Source: Eubacteriales bacterium
GTDB lineage: Bacteria > Bacillota > Clostridia > Lachnospirales > Lachnospiraceae
Direction of reading: 5' to 3'
DNA: 41,437 bases
NCBI GenBank assembly: GCA_030531385.1
Contig: JAUNNP010000009.1
Location: 1 to 41,437, forward strand
Part shown: piece by piece, positions 30,689 to 38,644 of the stretch
Position numbering within the stretch: the stretch's first letter is position 1
Layout of the letters: each line of letters opens with the position of its first letter
The notes under the pieces: generated by a model
Database searches by the model: none
The model's input: the letters and a program-made list of their open reading frames with translations, nothing else
Told to the model about the DNA's origin: nothing
Translations under genes and position numbers: made by a program

Positions 30689-32122
30689 TTACAGATCATA
30701 CTTTTCAATTTTGTCATACAGCGCCGTCCTGGAGATTTTCAAAAGCTTTGCCGCCTTACTCCTGTTGTTGCCCGTTATCTCGAGGGCGGTCTTGACAGCT
30801 GATTTTTCCGCCTGCATCTTTATGTCCTCAAGCGGTGAATCAGATTCAAAGTGATAATCTATGTTATTTCCGATGACACGGCGAATGAAGCTCCCCAGAT
30901 GATCCGAGCTTATCTTGTCTTCCATGCATATATTTGCGGCGTACTCGAGGACATTATTGAGCTCCCTGACATTACCGGGCCAGTCATAATGCATGAATAT
31001 ATCAAGCACCTCCGGTGCGACCTTCTTTATATTCTTTGTCATCTGCTTATTCAGCTTCTGCATCTGGTAATTAACAAGAAGCGGAATGTCCTCCTTTCTT
31101 TCACAGAGCGGAGGAATGTTGATCTCAATGACATTAAGCCTGTAATACAGGTCCTCGCGGAACTTCCCTTCCTGGACCATTCTCCAGAGATCCTTATTTG
31201 TAGCTGCAATGACACGAATGTCTATCGGCCTTGCGCTGCCGCCTATAGGCGTGACCTCCTTTTCCTGAAGAACTCGCAGGAGCTTCGGCTGGACGTTGAA
31301 AGGAAGCTGGTCGACCTCATCGAGGAATATCGTGCTTTTATCGGCCCTCTCGAACATTCCCTTCTTCCCGCCTCTTTTTGCCCCTGTAAATGCTCCGTCC
31401 TCATAGCCGAAGAGCTCGCTTTCAAACAATGCTTCCGGAATGGCGGCACAGTTTACCTCCACCATGTCATTGCGGCAGCGCAGGCTGAGATTGTGGATGG
31501 AATGCGCGACAAGCTCCTTGCCGCAGCCGGTCTTGCCGGTAATAAGCACAGTAGAGCTCGACTCGGCAATCTTACCGATCTGCATCCGCAGACCCCTTAT
31601 TGCGGGGCTTTTCCCTATAATATCAGTAACAACATATTTGATGGCATGCTTTTTCTTGCTGGCTTCAAACATGGACTGGAAGGTATCCTCAAGATTTATA
31701 AAACCCTTCTCACCGTACTCACTGAGCTTGTCGATAAAGCTCTTCAGCTGCGGACCGTCAGTGAAATAATCATAGTCTATGGCGCCGACGATCTTTCCGT
31801 CCTTCTGAATCGCCTTGATTCTCGCTATATTGGTGACATCCGAAGCAAAATAAAAGCAGAGTTCATCCGGATTCTGCTCATTAAGAGCGTTTAATATCTT
31901 TGAGGCGGGATGTATCTCGCTGATATGCCGGTTCACAACAGAATCAGGCAGGGGCTTTTTGTTATACGCCTCCACCATAGGATACATATCCGGAGAAAGA
32001 TACTTGAGAATGCCCTTTTCGTCTATAATGACAAGATTGTCAAAGGTATCAAAAACGGCGCGGCACTCCTCAAGCGTCATATCGAAATTGTCTAAATTGC
32101 GTTTATGGTCTGAATTATACAT
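30689..32122 (-). CDS. Sigma-54-dependent enhancer-binding protein (PAS-AAA+-Fis HTH)
   Basis: A 477-residue activator. Residues about 15-125 form a PAS-like sensor (FDTFDNLVIIDEKGILKYLS). About 165-400 is the AAA+ domain: Walker A GKTGCGKE (196-203), GAFTGA (243-248) contacting sigma-54, Walker B STIFLDEVDQ (263-272). The C-terminus has a Fis-type HTH (NNRSKAAKLLKISRTALYDK). It should bind the GTGTAA/TTACAC palindromes just downstream of its own gene and activate the sigma-54 promoter of the symporter unit. The signal read by the PAS domain is unknown, perhaps the nitrogen substrate itself. Confidence 0.93.
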   Translation of the reverse strand: MYNSDHKRNLDNFDMTLEECRAVFDTFDNLVIIDEKGILKYLSPDMYPMVEAYNKKPLPDSVVNRHISEIHPASKILNALNEQNPDELCFYFASDVTNIARIKAIQKDGKIVGAIDYDYFTDGPQLKSFIDKLSEYGEKGFINLEDTFQSMFEASKKKHAIKYVVTDIIGKSPAIRGLRMQIGKIAESSSTVLITGKTGCGKELVAHSIHNLSLRCRNDMVEVNCAAIPEALFESELFGYEDGAFTGAKRGGKKGMFERADKSTIFLDEVDQLPFNVQPKLLRVLQEKEVTPIGGSARPIDIRVIAATNKDLWRMVQEGKFREDLYYRLNVIEINIPPLCERKEDIPLLVNYQMQKLNKQMTKNIKKVAPEVLDIFMHYDWPGNVRELNNVLEYAANICMEDKISSDHLGSFIRRVIGNNIDYHFESDSPLEDIKMQAEKSAVKTALEITGNNRSKAAKLLKISRTALYDKIEKYDL

Positions 32123-32151
32123 AGCGTGATTTATCTGTCCTATACAACTTT

Positions 32152-32272
32152 TGCGGCAAATGCTGACGCCGCATAAAATATGGCTAAAGCTCAGAAGTTA
32201 CTTTAAATCAAAAAATGGCGTCAGGGGAAAAAATTTGATTAAAGAGTTTAAATCAAAAAATGGCGCCATTTT
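32152..32272. repeat. Dispersed repeat, copy 7, with GC module and common leader
   Basis: Begins with GCGGCAAATGCTGACGCCGC (32153-32172), then ATGGCTAAAGCTCAGAAGTT, then the core AAATCAAAAAATGGCGTCAG and AAAGAGTTTAAATCAAAAAA, and ends TGGCGCCATTTTTCC. The last part runs into the 3' end of rpoN and supplies its final codons. Confidence 0.8.
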
Positions 32273-33674
32273 TCCTGCCGCTTGCATCCGGGATGCCGGC
32301 CTCGTCGCGGTACTTGGCGACTGTCCTTCTGGAAATGCTGACGCCCCTTTGCTCAAGCGCCTCGCTTAAAAGCCTGTCGCTCATGGGCTTTTTGGGATTT
32401 TCTCCGGCCACGATCTCCTTAAGCAGATTTTTGATATTGTCACTTGTGATCTTGGCATTGTCACTTACCGCAAAGCCCTGCCTGTGCGCAGCCGCGCTCT
32501 TTTTAAAGAAATAGCTCAGCGGGAAAACCCCTCGGCTGCACTGCAGATACTTGGAATTTGCGGCACGGCTTATTGTGGATTCATGAAGTCCGGTTTTTTC
32601 TGCCACATCAATAAGACGAAGGGGTTTAAGCTTCTTTGGACCATCCAGAAAAAAGTCCCTTTGGCACTCAAGGATCTCTCTTGTAACAGAAATCAGGGTA
32701 TTATTTCGCTGCTCTATGCACTGCCTGATCCACCTAACCTGATTAATTTTTGCAGACAGGTATTCCTTTAACTCCGCATCATCGGTCTGTCTGAAAAGCT
32801 TGTAATAGTATTCATTTACACTTATCTCCGGGTACATGGCATCATTTAACTCGATCTCAAACAGCTCGCTTGTGTCGCGGGCACCTTCGTTCCGAATTCC
32901 TTCTGCGTCCTTTATCTGCGTCACATAAACATCCGGTCTTACATATCTTATTTCCGCAGTCTTTGCAAACCTGCTTCCGGGCTTGGGGTCAAGTGTTCGG
33001 ATAATCGTGAGATATTCATCTGCTTTCTCAGGCGTGACTCTGAGCTTTTTAGACATTGCCACGATCTTATTCTTCGCCGCAAGCTCGAGGCAGCTGTCTA
33101 CAAGCTCCTCAAGCTTCGGCTCGAGGAGACCTTCTCTCTTTAGCTGTATCTTAAGACAGTCACAAAGATCATGTGCACAAATACCTGCGGGCTCGAGCGC
33201 CTGCAGCTCAGAAAGAAGCCTCTTAAATTCTTCCTCTGTCAGACCGCAGTTTACAGCCGCTTCTGCCGGATCCTCGGTAAAATATCCCCTCTCATCGAGG
33301 CTTTCCACGATATAATCTATAGCCCACCGCTCCGCACAGCTGTAGGATGCGAGATCCAGCTGCATCAGCAGACAGTCGCTGACCTTCTCCACATTGCCGG
33401 TATTAAAGTTCCAGTTGCCCTTTGGATCATAGTCATCGTCATTATTCTGCCTTATGGACAGGTAATGCTCCTCCTCGCCTGCGGCCCGCGCCTCAATATG
33501 AGCCTCGACAGACTCGCTGCTTTCCTTTCCGGTTACATCCATGGCAGGATTTTCAAGTGCCTGCTCACGGATATACGCGTCAAGCTCATGGGAAGACATC
33601 TGAAGTATCTGAACCGACTGAATCGTGCGCTGTGTAATTTTCTGTTGTTGTCTTATATCTAATTCAAGTGCCAT
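32253..33674 (-). CDS. rpoN: RNA polymerase sigma-54 factor
   Basis: A 473-residue sigma factor. Region I is the Gln/Leu-rich N-terminus (QQQKITQRTIQSVQILQMSS). The core-binding region spans about 100-280, and the DNA-binding region carries a HTH (LIDVAEKTGLHESTISRAAN) and the RpoN box SRRTVAKYRD near residue 450 that reads the -24 element. Its neighbour encodes an activator, and a matching promoter lies at 30498. The last codons (NGAIF) are encoded inside a copy of the dispersed repeat. Confidence 0.95.
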   Translation of the reverse strand: MALELDIRQQQKITQRTIQSVQILQMSSHELDAYIREQALENPAMDVTGKESSESVEAHIEARAAGEEEHYLSIRQNNDDDYDPKGNWNFNTGNVEKVSDCLLMQLDLASYSCAERWAIDYIVESLDERGYFTEDPAEAAVNCGLTEEEFKRLLSELQALEPAGICAHDLCDCLKIQLKREGLLEPKLEELVDSCLELAAKNKIVAMSKKLRVTPEKADEYLTIIRTLDPKPGSRFAKTAEIRYVRPDVYVTQIKDAEGIRNEGARDTSELFEIELNDAMYPEISVNEYYYKLFRQTDDAELKEYLSAKINQVRWIRQCIEQRNNTLISVTREILECQRDFFLDGPKKLKPLRLIDVAEKTGLHESTISRAANSKYLQCSRGVFPLSYFFKKSAAAHRQGFAVSDNAKITSDNIKNLLKEIVAGENPKKPMSDRLLSEALEQRGVSISRRTVAKYRDEAGIPDASGRKNGAIF

Positions 33675-33789
33675 TGGGTTTTGCTTTTTTTGTAATCAAG
33701 TCAGACCTAAATCCTGCCAATAATATATCACATTAATATCCCTGTGCGGGCCTTAAGTTTATATCTTTTCCCATATTCAATTTATCTTT

Positions 33790-33916
33790 TGCGGCAAATA
33801 CTGCTACCGCTAAAATATGGCTAAAGCTCAGAAGTTACTTTAAATCAAAAATGGCGTCAGGGGAAAAAATTTGATTAAAGAGTTTAAATCAAAAAAAGGC
33901 GCCAGAGGAAAAATTT
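33790..33916. repeat. Dispersed repeat, copy 8, with GC module and common leader
   Basis: GCGGCAAATACTGCTACCGC at 33791-33810, then AAATATGGCTAAAGCTCAGA, then the cores AATGGCGTCAGGGG and GGCGCCAGAGG joined by AAAGAGTTTAAATCAAAAA. The inverted end is absent. It occupies much of the 356-bp divergent gap between rpoN and the nitrilase gene. Confidence 0.8.
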
Positions 33917-33928
33917 CAGCTCACATCA

Positions 33929-33957
33929 TTGATTTAAAGTGTAAAATTGTTTATACT
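33929..33957 (+). promoter_or_regulatory. Sigma-70-type promoter of the nitrilase gene, overlapping an enhancer-like palindrome
   Basis: TTGATT (33929-33934) and TATACT (33952-33957) are 17 bases apart. AGTGTAAA-ATTG-TTTATACT (33938-33957) nearly matches the GTGTAA/TTACAC sites upstream of the symporter, so the same activator might bind here, in this position as a repressor. Confidence 0.5.
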
Positions 33958-34030
33958 GTTCATGTTTTCGTTACAGCATTTCACAAAAGTCTGTTATTTT
34001 ATCAAGTAAATTAAATTTTTGGAGGTTTAT

Positions 34031-35029
34031 ATGTCAGCGAAAATCAAACAGTATAAGGTAGCAGCGGTACAGATGGCACCGGTCCAGAACAATACAGATG
34101 CAACTATTGACAAGGTAGTTGGTTATATGGCTGAGGCTGCAAACGCGGGTGCAAAAATTGTAGCATTCCCTGAGGCAATTATACCGGGATATCCGTGGTG
34201 GATTTGGCTTGATGGCCCGATTCAGGGAATGGACCTGTTCTGCCAGCTGTATGATCAGGCTATCGAGATTCCAAGCAGACAGATTGCAAGGCTTTCACAG
34301 GCTGCAAAGGATGCCGGAATATATTGCTGTGTGTCAGTTACAGAAAAAGATGGCGGAAGCTTATATCTTACACAGCTTTGGTTCAATCCGGACGGAGACC
34401 TGATTGGAAAGCATCGTAAGATGAAGGCGACGTCCAATGAGATGACAGTATGGGGAGATGGCGACGCATCAATGATGCCGGTATTTGATACGGAAATTGG
34501 AAACCTAGGCGGACTGCAGTGTTGGGAGCATTATATACCATTTAATGTAGCTACAATGGCGGCTAAAAATGAGCAGATACATGTATCTGCATGGCCTATT
34601 GGAATGCCGGACCCGTCAGCTTCATTCGCAGATGAGCAGTGTGCAATCGGTGCTCAGTATTATGCACTTGCCACAGGAACATTTACTCTTTGTGCCAGCC
34701 AGCTTTGGACTCCTGAAATCGAGGCAGTCTGCTGTAAAAATGATGAGCAAAAGAAGGCTATGGCATATGGCCATGGCTTTACAAGAATCATCGGGCCTAC
34801 CGGAATGATATTAGCTAAGATGGAACATGATGTTGAGGGAATCTGCTATGCGGATATTGACTTGAATCTTATTCCGGTTGCGAAGTATTTCATCGATCCG
34901 GCCGGACATTATTCTACACCGGGAAATATGCAGCTCTACGTAGATGCAAGCAGACAAAAGCCGGTCCACATCATGGATGAGGGAGAGCAGAACGTTTTGT
35001 TTTATGATGAGATCCAGTTTGAAGAGTAA
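34031..35029 (+). CDS. Nitrilase (aliphatic nitrilase / cyanide dihydratase-like)
   Basis: A 332-residue enzyme converting a nitrile to carboxylate and ammonia. Triad: Glu48 in AFPEAIIPGYPWWIW, Lys130 in GKHRKMKATSNE and Cys164 in GLQCWEHYIPFN. The PGYPWWIW and CWEHY motifs and the 330-residue length place it in the true nitrilase branch rather than among amidases. GGAGG at 34021-34025 supports ATG 34031. It is divergent from rpoN and close to the sigma-54 symporter/hydrolase unit, suggesting a shared nitrogen-scavenging role. A terminator follows. Confidence 0.9.
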   Translation: MSAKIKQYKVAAVQMAPVQNNTDATIDKVVGYMAEAANAGAKIVAFPEAIIPGYPWWIWLDGPIQGMDLFCQLYDQAIEIPSRQIARLSQAAKDAGIYCCVSVTEKDGGSLYLTQLWFNPDGDLIGKHRKMKATSNEMTVWGDGDASMMPVFDTEIGNLGGLQCWEHYIPFNVATMAAKNEQIHVSAWPIGMPDPSASFADEQCAIGAQYYALATGTFTLCASQLWTPEIEAVCCKNDEQKKAMAYGHGFTRIIGPTGMILAKMEHDVEGICYADIDLNLIPVAKYFIDPAGHYSTPGNMQLYVDASRQKPVHIMDEGEQNVLFYDEIQFEE

Positions 35030-35057
35030 CTAGTCAATTATTATGATCATTGTCAAG

Positions 35058-35087
35058 AAGAGTCGGAGAAAACCCGGCTCTTTTTTA
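35058..35087 (+). terminator. Terminator of the nitrilase gene
   Basis: AAGAGTCGG (35058-35066) pairs with CCGGCTCTT (35074-35082) with one wobble, followed by a T run. Confidence 0.8.
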
Positions 35088-35098
35088 TTGTTTTCTTT

Positions 35099-35236
35099 GG
35101 CAAATGCTGCCGCCACTAAAAAATTGGCTAAAGCTCAAAAGTTACTTTAAATCAAAAAATGGCGTCAGGGGAAAAATTTGATTTAACGTACTTTAAATCA
35201 AAAAACAACAGAGGCACCAGTTTCAGGCACCATTTT
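35099..35236. repeat. Dispersed repeat, copy 9, with GC module and common leader
   Basis: GGCAAATGCTGCCGCC at 35099-35114, then TTGGCTAAAGCTCAAAAGTT, the core TCAAAAAATGGCGTCAGGGG, TTTGATTTAACGTACTTTAA and a divergent end with CAGGCACCATTTTT. It is the last copy in the window; none is seen in the 35.5-41.4 kb locus. Confidence 0.8.
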
Positions 35237-35579
35237 TAATACTGATCACAGAATAGTATATGCGGCAAAGATTCTCTCGAAAATCATGCCCAAATTTTAC
35301 AATCTGATTTTTACAATATATATAAATTCCGATTAATATCCCCATAATTAATGCTGAATCAGTTAATTTGTGGTAAAAAATATTAGTAGGTTTTGAAGTT
35401 AAGGCAAAGAATAGCCGATATAAAATAAGGGTGATTTTATAGCATGAAGAAAAGCCGGAAGCAAAATCTATTTGGAGCGCAGCATTGAAAAAATGTCGTG
35501 CGAGCCAAAAAAACACTACCCTCAAAATGATATGTACCCAAAAAAAATACCATAAAAATTTGGAAAGCAGAGGTTTTAT
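35237..35579. other. AT-rich stretch without a recognised gene
   Basis: About 340 bases, strongly AT-rich, directly before the YARHG gene. A minus-strand frame of about 100 codons exists but starts with TTG, lacks a ribosome site and shows no family pattern. No clear promoter, hairpin or RNA gene could be picked out. The change in base composition here may mark the edge of a separately acquired locus. Confidence 0.4.
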
Positions 35580-36710
35580 ATGAATGCTCAGGACAATGGA
35601 CTTAACTGGCCCGAGGAATGGAAGGAGAAAGCTAAAAATCGCAGTAAAGCAATCGGAAAAGTATATGCGGCCCTGTTGGCCGTATGTGCTGCACTGTTAC
35701 TGTTTTCAATAGTGTATAAGCCGACCATAAATTTAAACGAGTACATTAGTGTTCAAAATGACGGTTATAATGGTTTCGCATCTGTCAGACTTAATTTTAA
35801 TGAGAACCGATTTTGTAATGATTATGAGTATGAGCTGACATCACCGAACGGCAGCCATAATCCTCAAAAATTCATTAACGACTGTATTGATTATAAAAAT
35901 GCCTACATTGATTATAATGGAGGGTTGAAAAACGGAGATACTGTAAAAATCAGTCTGGATCAAGTTAGACTTGCGGAGAGAGAGTATGCTCATAAGATCA
36001 AACCTGATACCATAATATATGATGTAGATGGACTGGAGGATGCGCCGACCTTTGATGCGTTTTATGGTTTAGATGTTACATTTGAAGGCAGGAATGGCAG
36101 CGGTTATGCATATCTTAACACAGACGGCAGTCTTATATTCGATCAATATCTGTGCTATGATCTCGATAAATATGATGGCCTTTCGAACGGCGACACTGTA
36201 ACACTTTCGACATATTATTACGAAGCGGATTCCAAAAAGGGGATACTTTATAGCAAAGCGGATTACGAAAGGGAGATACTGCTGGAAAGTCTTAAACGAA
36301 ATGATAAAATCCCGAAGGAGTTAACCAAGAAATTCACCGTTGAAGGTCTCGAGGAAAATGGTGCTTCCAGCCAGAGTTCTGCTGCAAATGCGGCCAGTGG
36401 TGCTGCTTCTGGCAGTTTGGCTGCCGGTTCCAATTACTCTGACGGCTCTATATTCCCGAATAGTTCGAATGAGATAATTTCAGAATCGGCCATCAGAGCT
36501 CTTTCCGATACAGATCTCAGATATGCGATCAACGAAATATTTGCGAGACACGGTTATATATTTAAGGATTCAGGGCTGCAAGCTCATTTCTCAAGCTTTG
36601 ACTGGTATAAGCCGACTGTCAATTCCGATAACTTTTCTGACAGCGTATTCAATTCTGTTGAAAAACAGAATGTTGCTGCCATGCAGAAGGAAAGAGACAG
36701 AAGAGGCTGA
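35580..36710 (+). CDS. Membrane-anchored YARHG domain protein
   Basis: A 376-residue protein with a charged N-terminus (EEWKEKAKNRSKAIGK), one membrane helix (about residues 28-46, AALLAVCAALLLFSIVY) and a long extracytoplasmic part. Two similar beta-domains (about 55-125 and 145-235) each contain a GDTV segment; a Ser/Ala-rich linker (about 262-290) leads to a C-terminal YARHG-type domain (YAINEIFARHGYIFKD). YARHG domains are found on the outside of Firmicutes cells and are thought to act on wall or surface ligands. The start has a weak AGAGG site. It is followed closely by a zinc-ribbon gene. Confidence 0.75.
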   Translation: MNAQDNGLNWPEEWKEKAKNRSKAIGKVYAALLAVCAALLLFSIVYKPTINLNEYISVQNDGYNGFASVRLNFNENRFCNDYEYELTSPNGSHNPQKFINDCIDYKNAYIDYNGGLKNGDTVKISLDQVRLAEREYAHKIKPDTIIYDVDGLEDAPTFDAFYGLDVTFEGRNGSGYAYLNTDGSLIFDQYLCYDLDKYDGLSNGDTVTLSTYYYEADSKKGILYSKADYEREILLESLKRNDKIPKELTKKFTVEGLEENGASSQSSAANAASGAASGSLAAGSNYSDGSIFPNSSNEIISESAIRALSDTDLRYAINEIFARHGYIFKDSGLQAHFSSFDWYKPTVNSDNFSDSVFNSVEKQNVAAMQKERDRRG

Positions 36711-36730
36711 TTTTGACCGGAGGTATAATA

Positions 36731-37729
36731 ATGAATCATTGCAAATATTGCGGTAAAGAATTAGTAAATGGAAAATGTGACTGCGAGGAATTTAAGCAGG
36801 CAAATAATAAGAAAGCTTTGAAAGAACCGTTCGTAGTACCGGAATTTAATTTGAATTATAAATCCTTCAGCGGTTTCGTGACATCTGTTCGTGATATGAC
36901 CGGAACGACGGATGCGACGGCGGTAAAGGATGATCCTTTTGAACATAATATACCGATCGTGCCGGATTGCATACAGCCTGAAGAAAATGAGTTGGTCATA
37001 AAGCAGTACAACATCGCTAAGCTGCGTACGAGGCTGAGATTCACGAAAGCCGAAGGACGTCTGATGATTACGAACAGACGGGTACTTTTCAGAGCGACAG
37101 GAACTTCGCTGACCGGAAACATTGCCCAGCAGCATCAGTTCAACATCGATGAAATCGGAGGCGTGGAGATTCGAAAGGATTACAGGTTCAGCCTTTTGAA
37201 TCTGATAGGAAGCATTCTGCTGCTCATGCTGACCATACTTGTGATGAGAAGTAAAATATTTAACCCTAATGCTGTTAATAATGCACCAAGAGTTATCATG
37301 TGGCTCATACTTGGCTTTTTAAGCACAGCGCCTACTTTTTTCCTGTATAAGAGGTATCTGCTGAAATTATTCGGTGCGGCAGTGGGAACAGGATGCTGCC
37401 TGCTGGCGTATTACTACTCTCTGAATGCGGCATTATTCATGTTCCCCATGTTTTTGGCATTTATCGTATTTATTCTCGACATGATAATAGTATGCTTTGT
37501 CCCCAGTTTGGTTATAAACATAAAGACAAAGGGAGCTCTCGGCGCGGTATGTATCAGAAGCAGGAGCATGGTTCAGAGCGCGATAGGTGAAGGTGAATAT
37601 ACCGGTTTTGCCGAAGTTATGCCATGGGATGATACTATCATGGCCATGAATGAAATCGGTACCATGATCGACGATATCCAGAAGCAGGGTGATTATGCTG
37701 TCGAAAAGTGGACTACGATAGAACATTGA
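36731..37729 (+). CDS. Zinc-ribbon membrane protein with PH-like segment
   Basis: A 332-residue protein. The N-terminus MNHCKYCGKELVNGKCDCEE is a zinc ribbon. Residues about 85-140 (VIKQYNIAKLRTRLRFTKAE, LMITNRRVLFRATG) look like the TNRR-containing PH-like/GRAM-type fold. About four membrane helices follow (150-170, 185-200, 213-230, 235-262), and a soluble tail. GGAGG at 36719-36723 supports ATG 36731. It is 20 bases after the YARHG gene, and both probably form one unit, ended by the next terminator. Confidence 0.7.
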   Translation: MNHCKYCGKELVNGKCDCEEFKQANNKKALKEPFVVPEFNLNYKSFSGFVTSVRDMTGTTDATAVKDDPFEHNIPIVPDCIQPEENELVIKQYNIAKLRTRLRFTKAEGRLMITNRRVLFRATGTSLTGNIAQQHQFNIDEIGGVEIRKDYRFSLLNLIGSILLLMLTILVMRSKIFNPNAVNNAPRVIMWLILGFLSTAPTFFLYKRYLLKLFGAAVGTGCCLLAYYYSLNAALFMFPMFLAFIVFILDMIIVCFVPSLVINIKTKGALGAVCIRSRSMVQSAIGEGEYTGFAEVMPWDDTIMAMNEIGTMIDDIQKQGDYAVEKWTTIEH

Positions 37730-37743
37730 CTGAAACTTTAATA

Positions 37744-37780
37744 TCGGGATAGCCTTTTCCAAGGGCTGTCCCGACTTTTT
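37744..37780 (+). terminator. Rho-independent terminator
   Basis: TCGGGATAGCC pairs with GGGCTGTCCCGA (two irregular pairs) between 37744 and 37774, followed by a run of five T. It separates the YARHG/zinc-ribbon pair from the following genes. Confidence 0.75.
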
Positions 37781-37813
37781 ATAAAAGCAGCTTGTCTGTA
37801 ACAGGTGCGGTAG

Positions 37814-38500
37814 ATGAAATTTAAAAAAATTATTTGTCCATGCTGCCATAAAGAGGTCGATATACCTCTTGGAAAATACAGCACGGGATTTGATTTCGAT
37901 TATTCAATACTCCTAAATTCCACTGAAGAATTCTTTGATCTGGTCGATATATGCCCGGAATGCGGCTATGCCATGCTCTTTGATAATGGTGCCGGAGAAG
38001 AAATGTGCGAGTTTGTCAGGTCTGAACAATACAGAAATATTCTGCATGATCCGGACATGGAAGATGGACTGAAGAAATGGATACTGCTCGCCATGTTATC
38101 AGAGCTTGATGAAAAATTTACAGAGGCAGGCATAGAATATACGAAAGCATACGACTATCTGGTGCTTAAAGGCATGTCCTTAGATAAGAATCTCCTTAAA
38201 AAGGCAGCTGCATGCTTCCTCGCCGCTGTTGAAGAAGCAGATAATGATGCCAACGATAATCTCACCGATAGTGTTAACGATGACGATCATGCTGATGAAG
38301 CTGCTGAAGAATATGTGCCGTTTACAGAAGCTTTCCTCGCAGTTGACTGCCTCAGAAGGGCCGGAGATTTTGAAACGGCATCAGCACTTTTAGAAGCCAT
38401 ATCGGAAACTTTTGAGGGAGAACTCACAGACCGAGTGATATGGAAAGAAAAAATGTGGCTCGATCTGCGAATTGAAGAAAAACGCATATTGGACATATAA
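37814..38500 (+). CDS. Double-CxxC zinc protein with helical repeats, DUF2225-like
   Basis: A 228-residue soluble protein. It starts with a zinc-binding pair, ICPCCHKEVD and DICPECGYAMLFD, then helical segments resembling TPR units (AMLSELDEKFTEAGIEYTKA, AFLAVDCLRRAGDFETASAL). The pattern, two CxxC motifs then TPR-like helices, is that of DUF2225 proteins, whose role is unknown. An acidic insert lies at about 140-165. The ribosome site is weak. Next gene starts 12 bases after its stop. Confidence 0.65.
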   Translation: MKFKKIICPCCHKEVDIPLGKYSTGFDFDYSILLNSTEEFFDLVDICPECGYAMLFDNGAGEEMCEFVRSEQYRNILHDPDMEDGLKKWILLAMLSELDEKFTEAGIEYTKAYDYLVLKGMSLDKNLLKKAAACFLAAVEEADNDANDNLTDSVNDDDHADEAAEEYVPFTEAFLAVDCLRRAGDFETASALLEAISETFEGELTDRVIWKEKMWLDLRIEEKRILDI

Positions 38501-38512
38501 GAGGTATGCGTT

Positions 38513-38608
38513 ATGGCATTGGGATGGAAATTCGACCGCGAAGGCGAGACATATGTCGGACACAAGCATACCGACCGTACTCTTTCGTTTGGAATGGAAA
38601 GTAAATAA
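38513..38608 (+). CDS. N-terminal piece of the coiled-coil protein, cut by in-frame TAA
   Basis: A 31-codon ORF starting MALGWKFDREGETYVGHKHT with a good AAGAGGT ribosome site. It ends at TAA 38606-38608, yet the same frame continues without another stop into the large ORF that starts at 38645, through LNKISANFAYDP. The large ORF has no ribosome site of its own. The two are probably one gene broken by a nonsense change. Confidence 0.5.
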   Translation: MALGWKFDREGETYVGHKHTDRTLSFGMESK

Positions 38609-38644
38609 TTAAATAAAATCTCTGCAAACTTCGCATATGATCCA

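Noticed and set aside
30851..31894. Plus-strand frame of 347 codons
   Set aside because: It is antisense to the enhancer-binding protein, whose AAA+ motifs are complete; the plus frame shows no family pattern.
33171..33662. Plus-strand frame of 163 codons
   Set aside because: Antisense shadow of rpoN, without start signals.
7340..35236. Dispersed repeats as insertion sequences
   Set aside because: They are only about 60-140 bp and encode nothing; at most they are non-autonomous elements.
35223..35525. Minus-strand frame of 100 codons in the AT-rich gap
   Set aside because: TTG start, no ribosome site, composition of AT-rich non-coding DNA; not supported as a gene.
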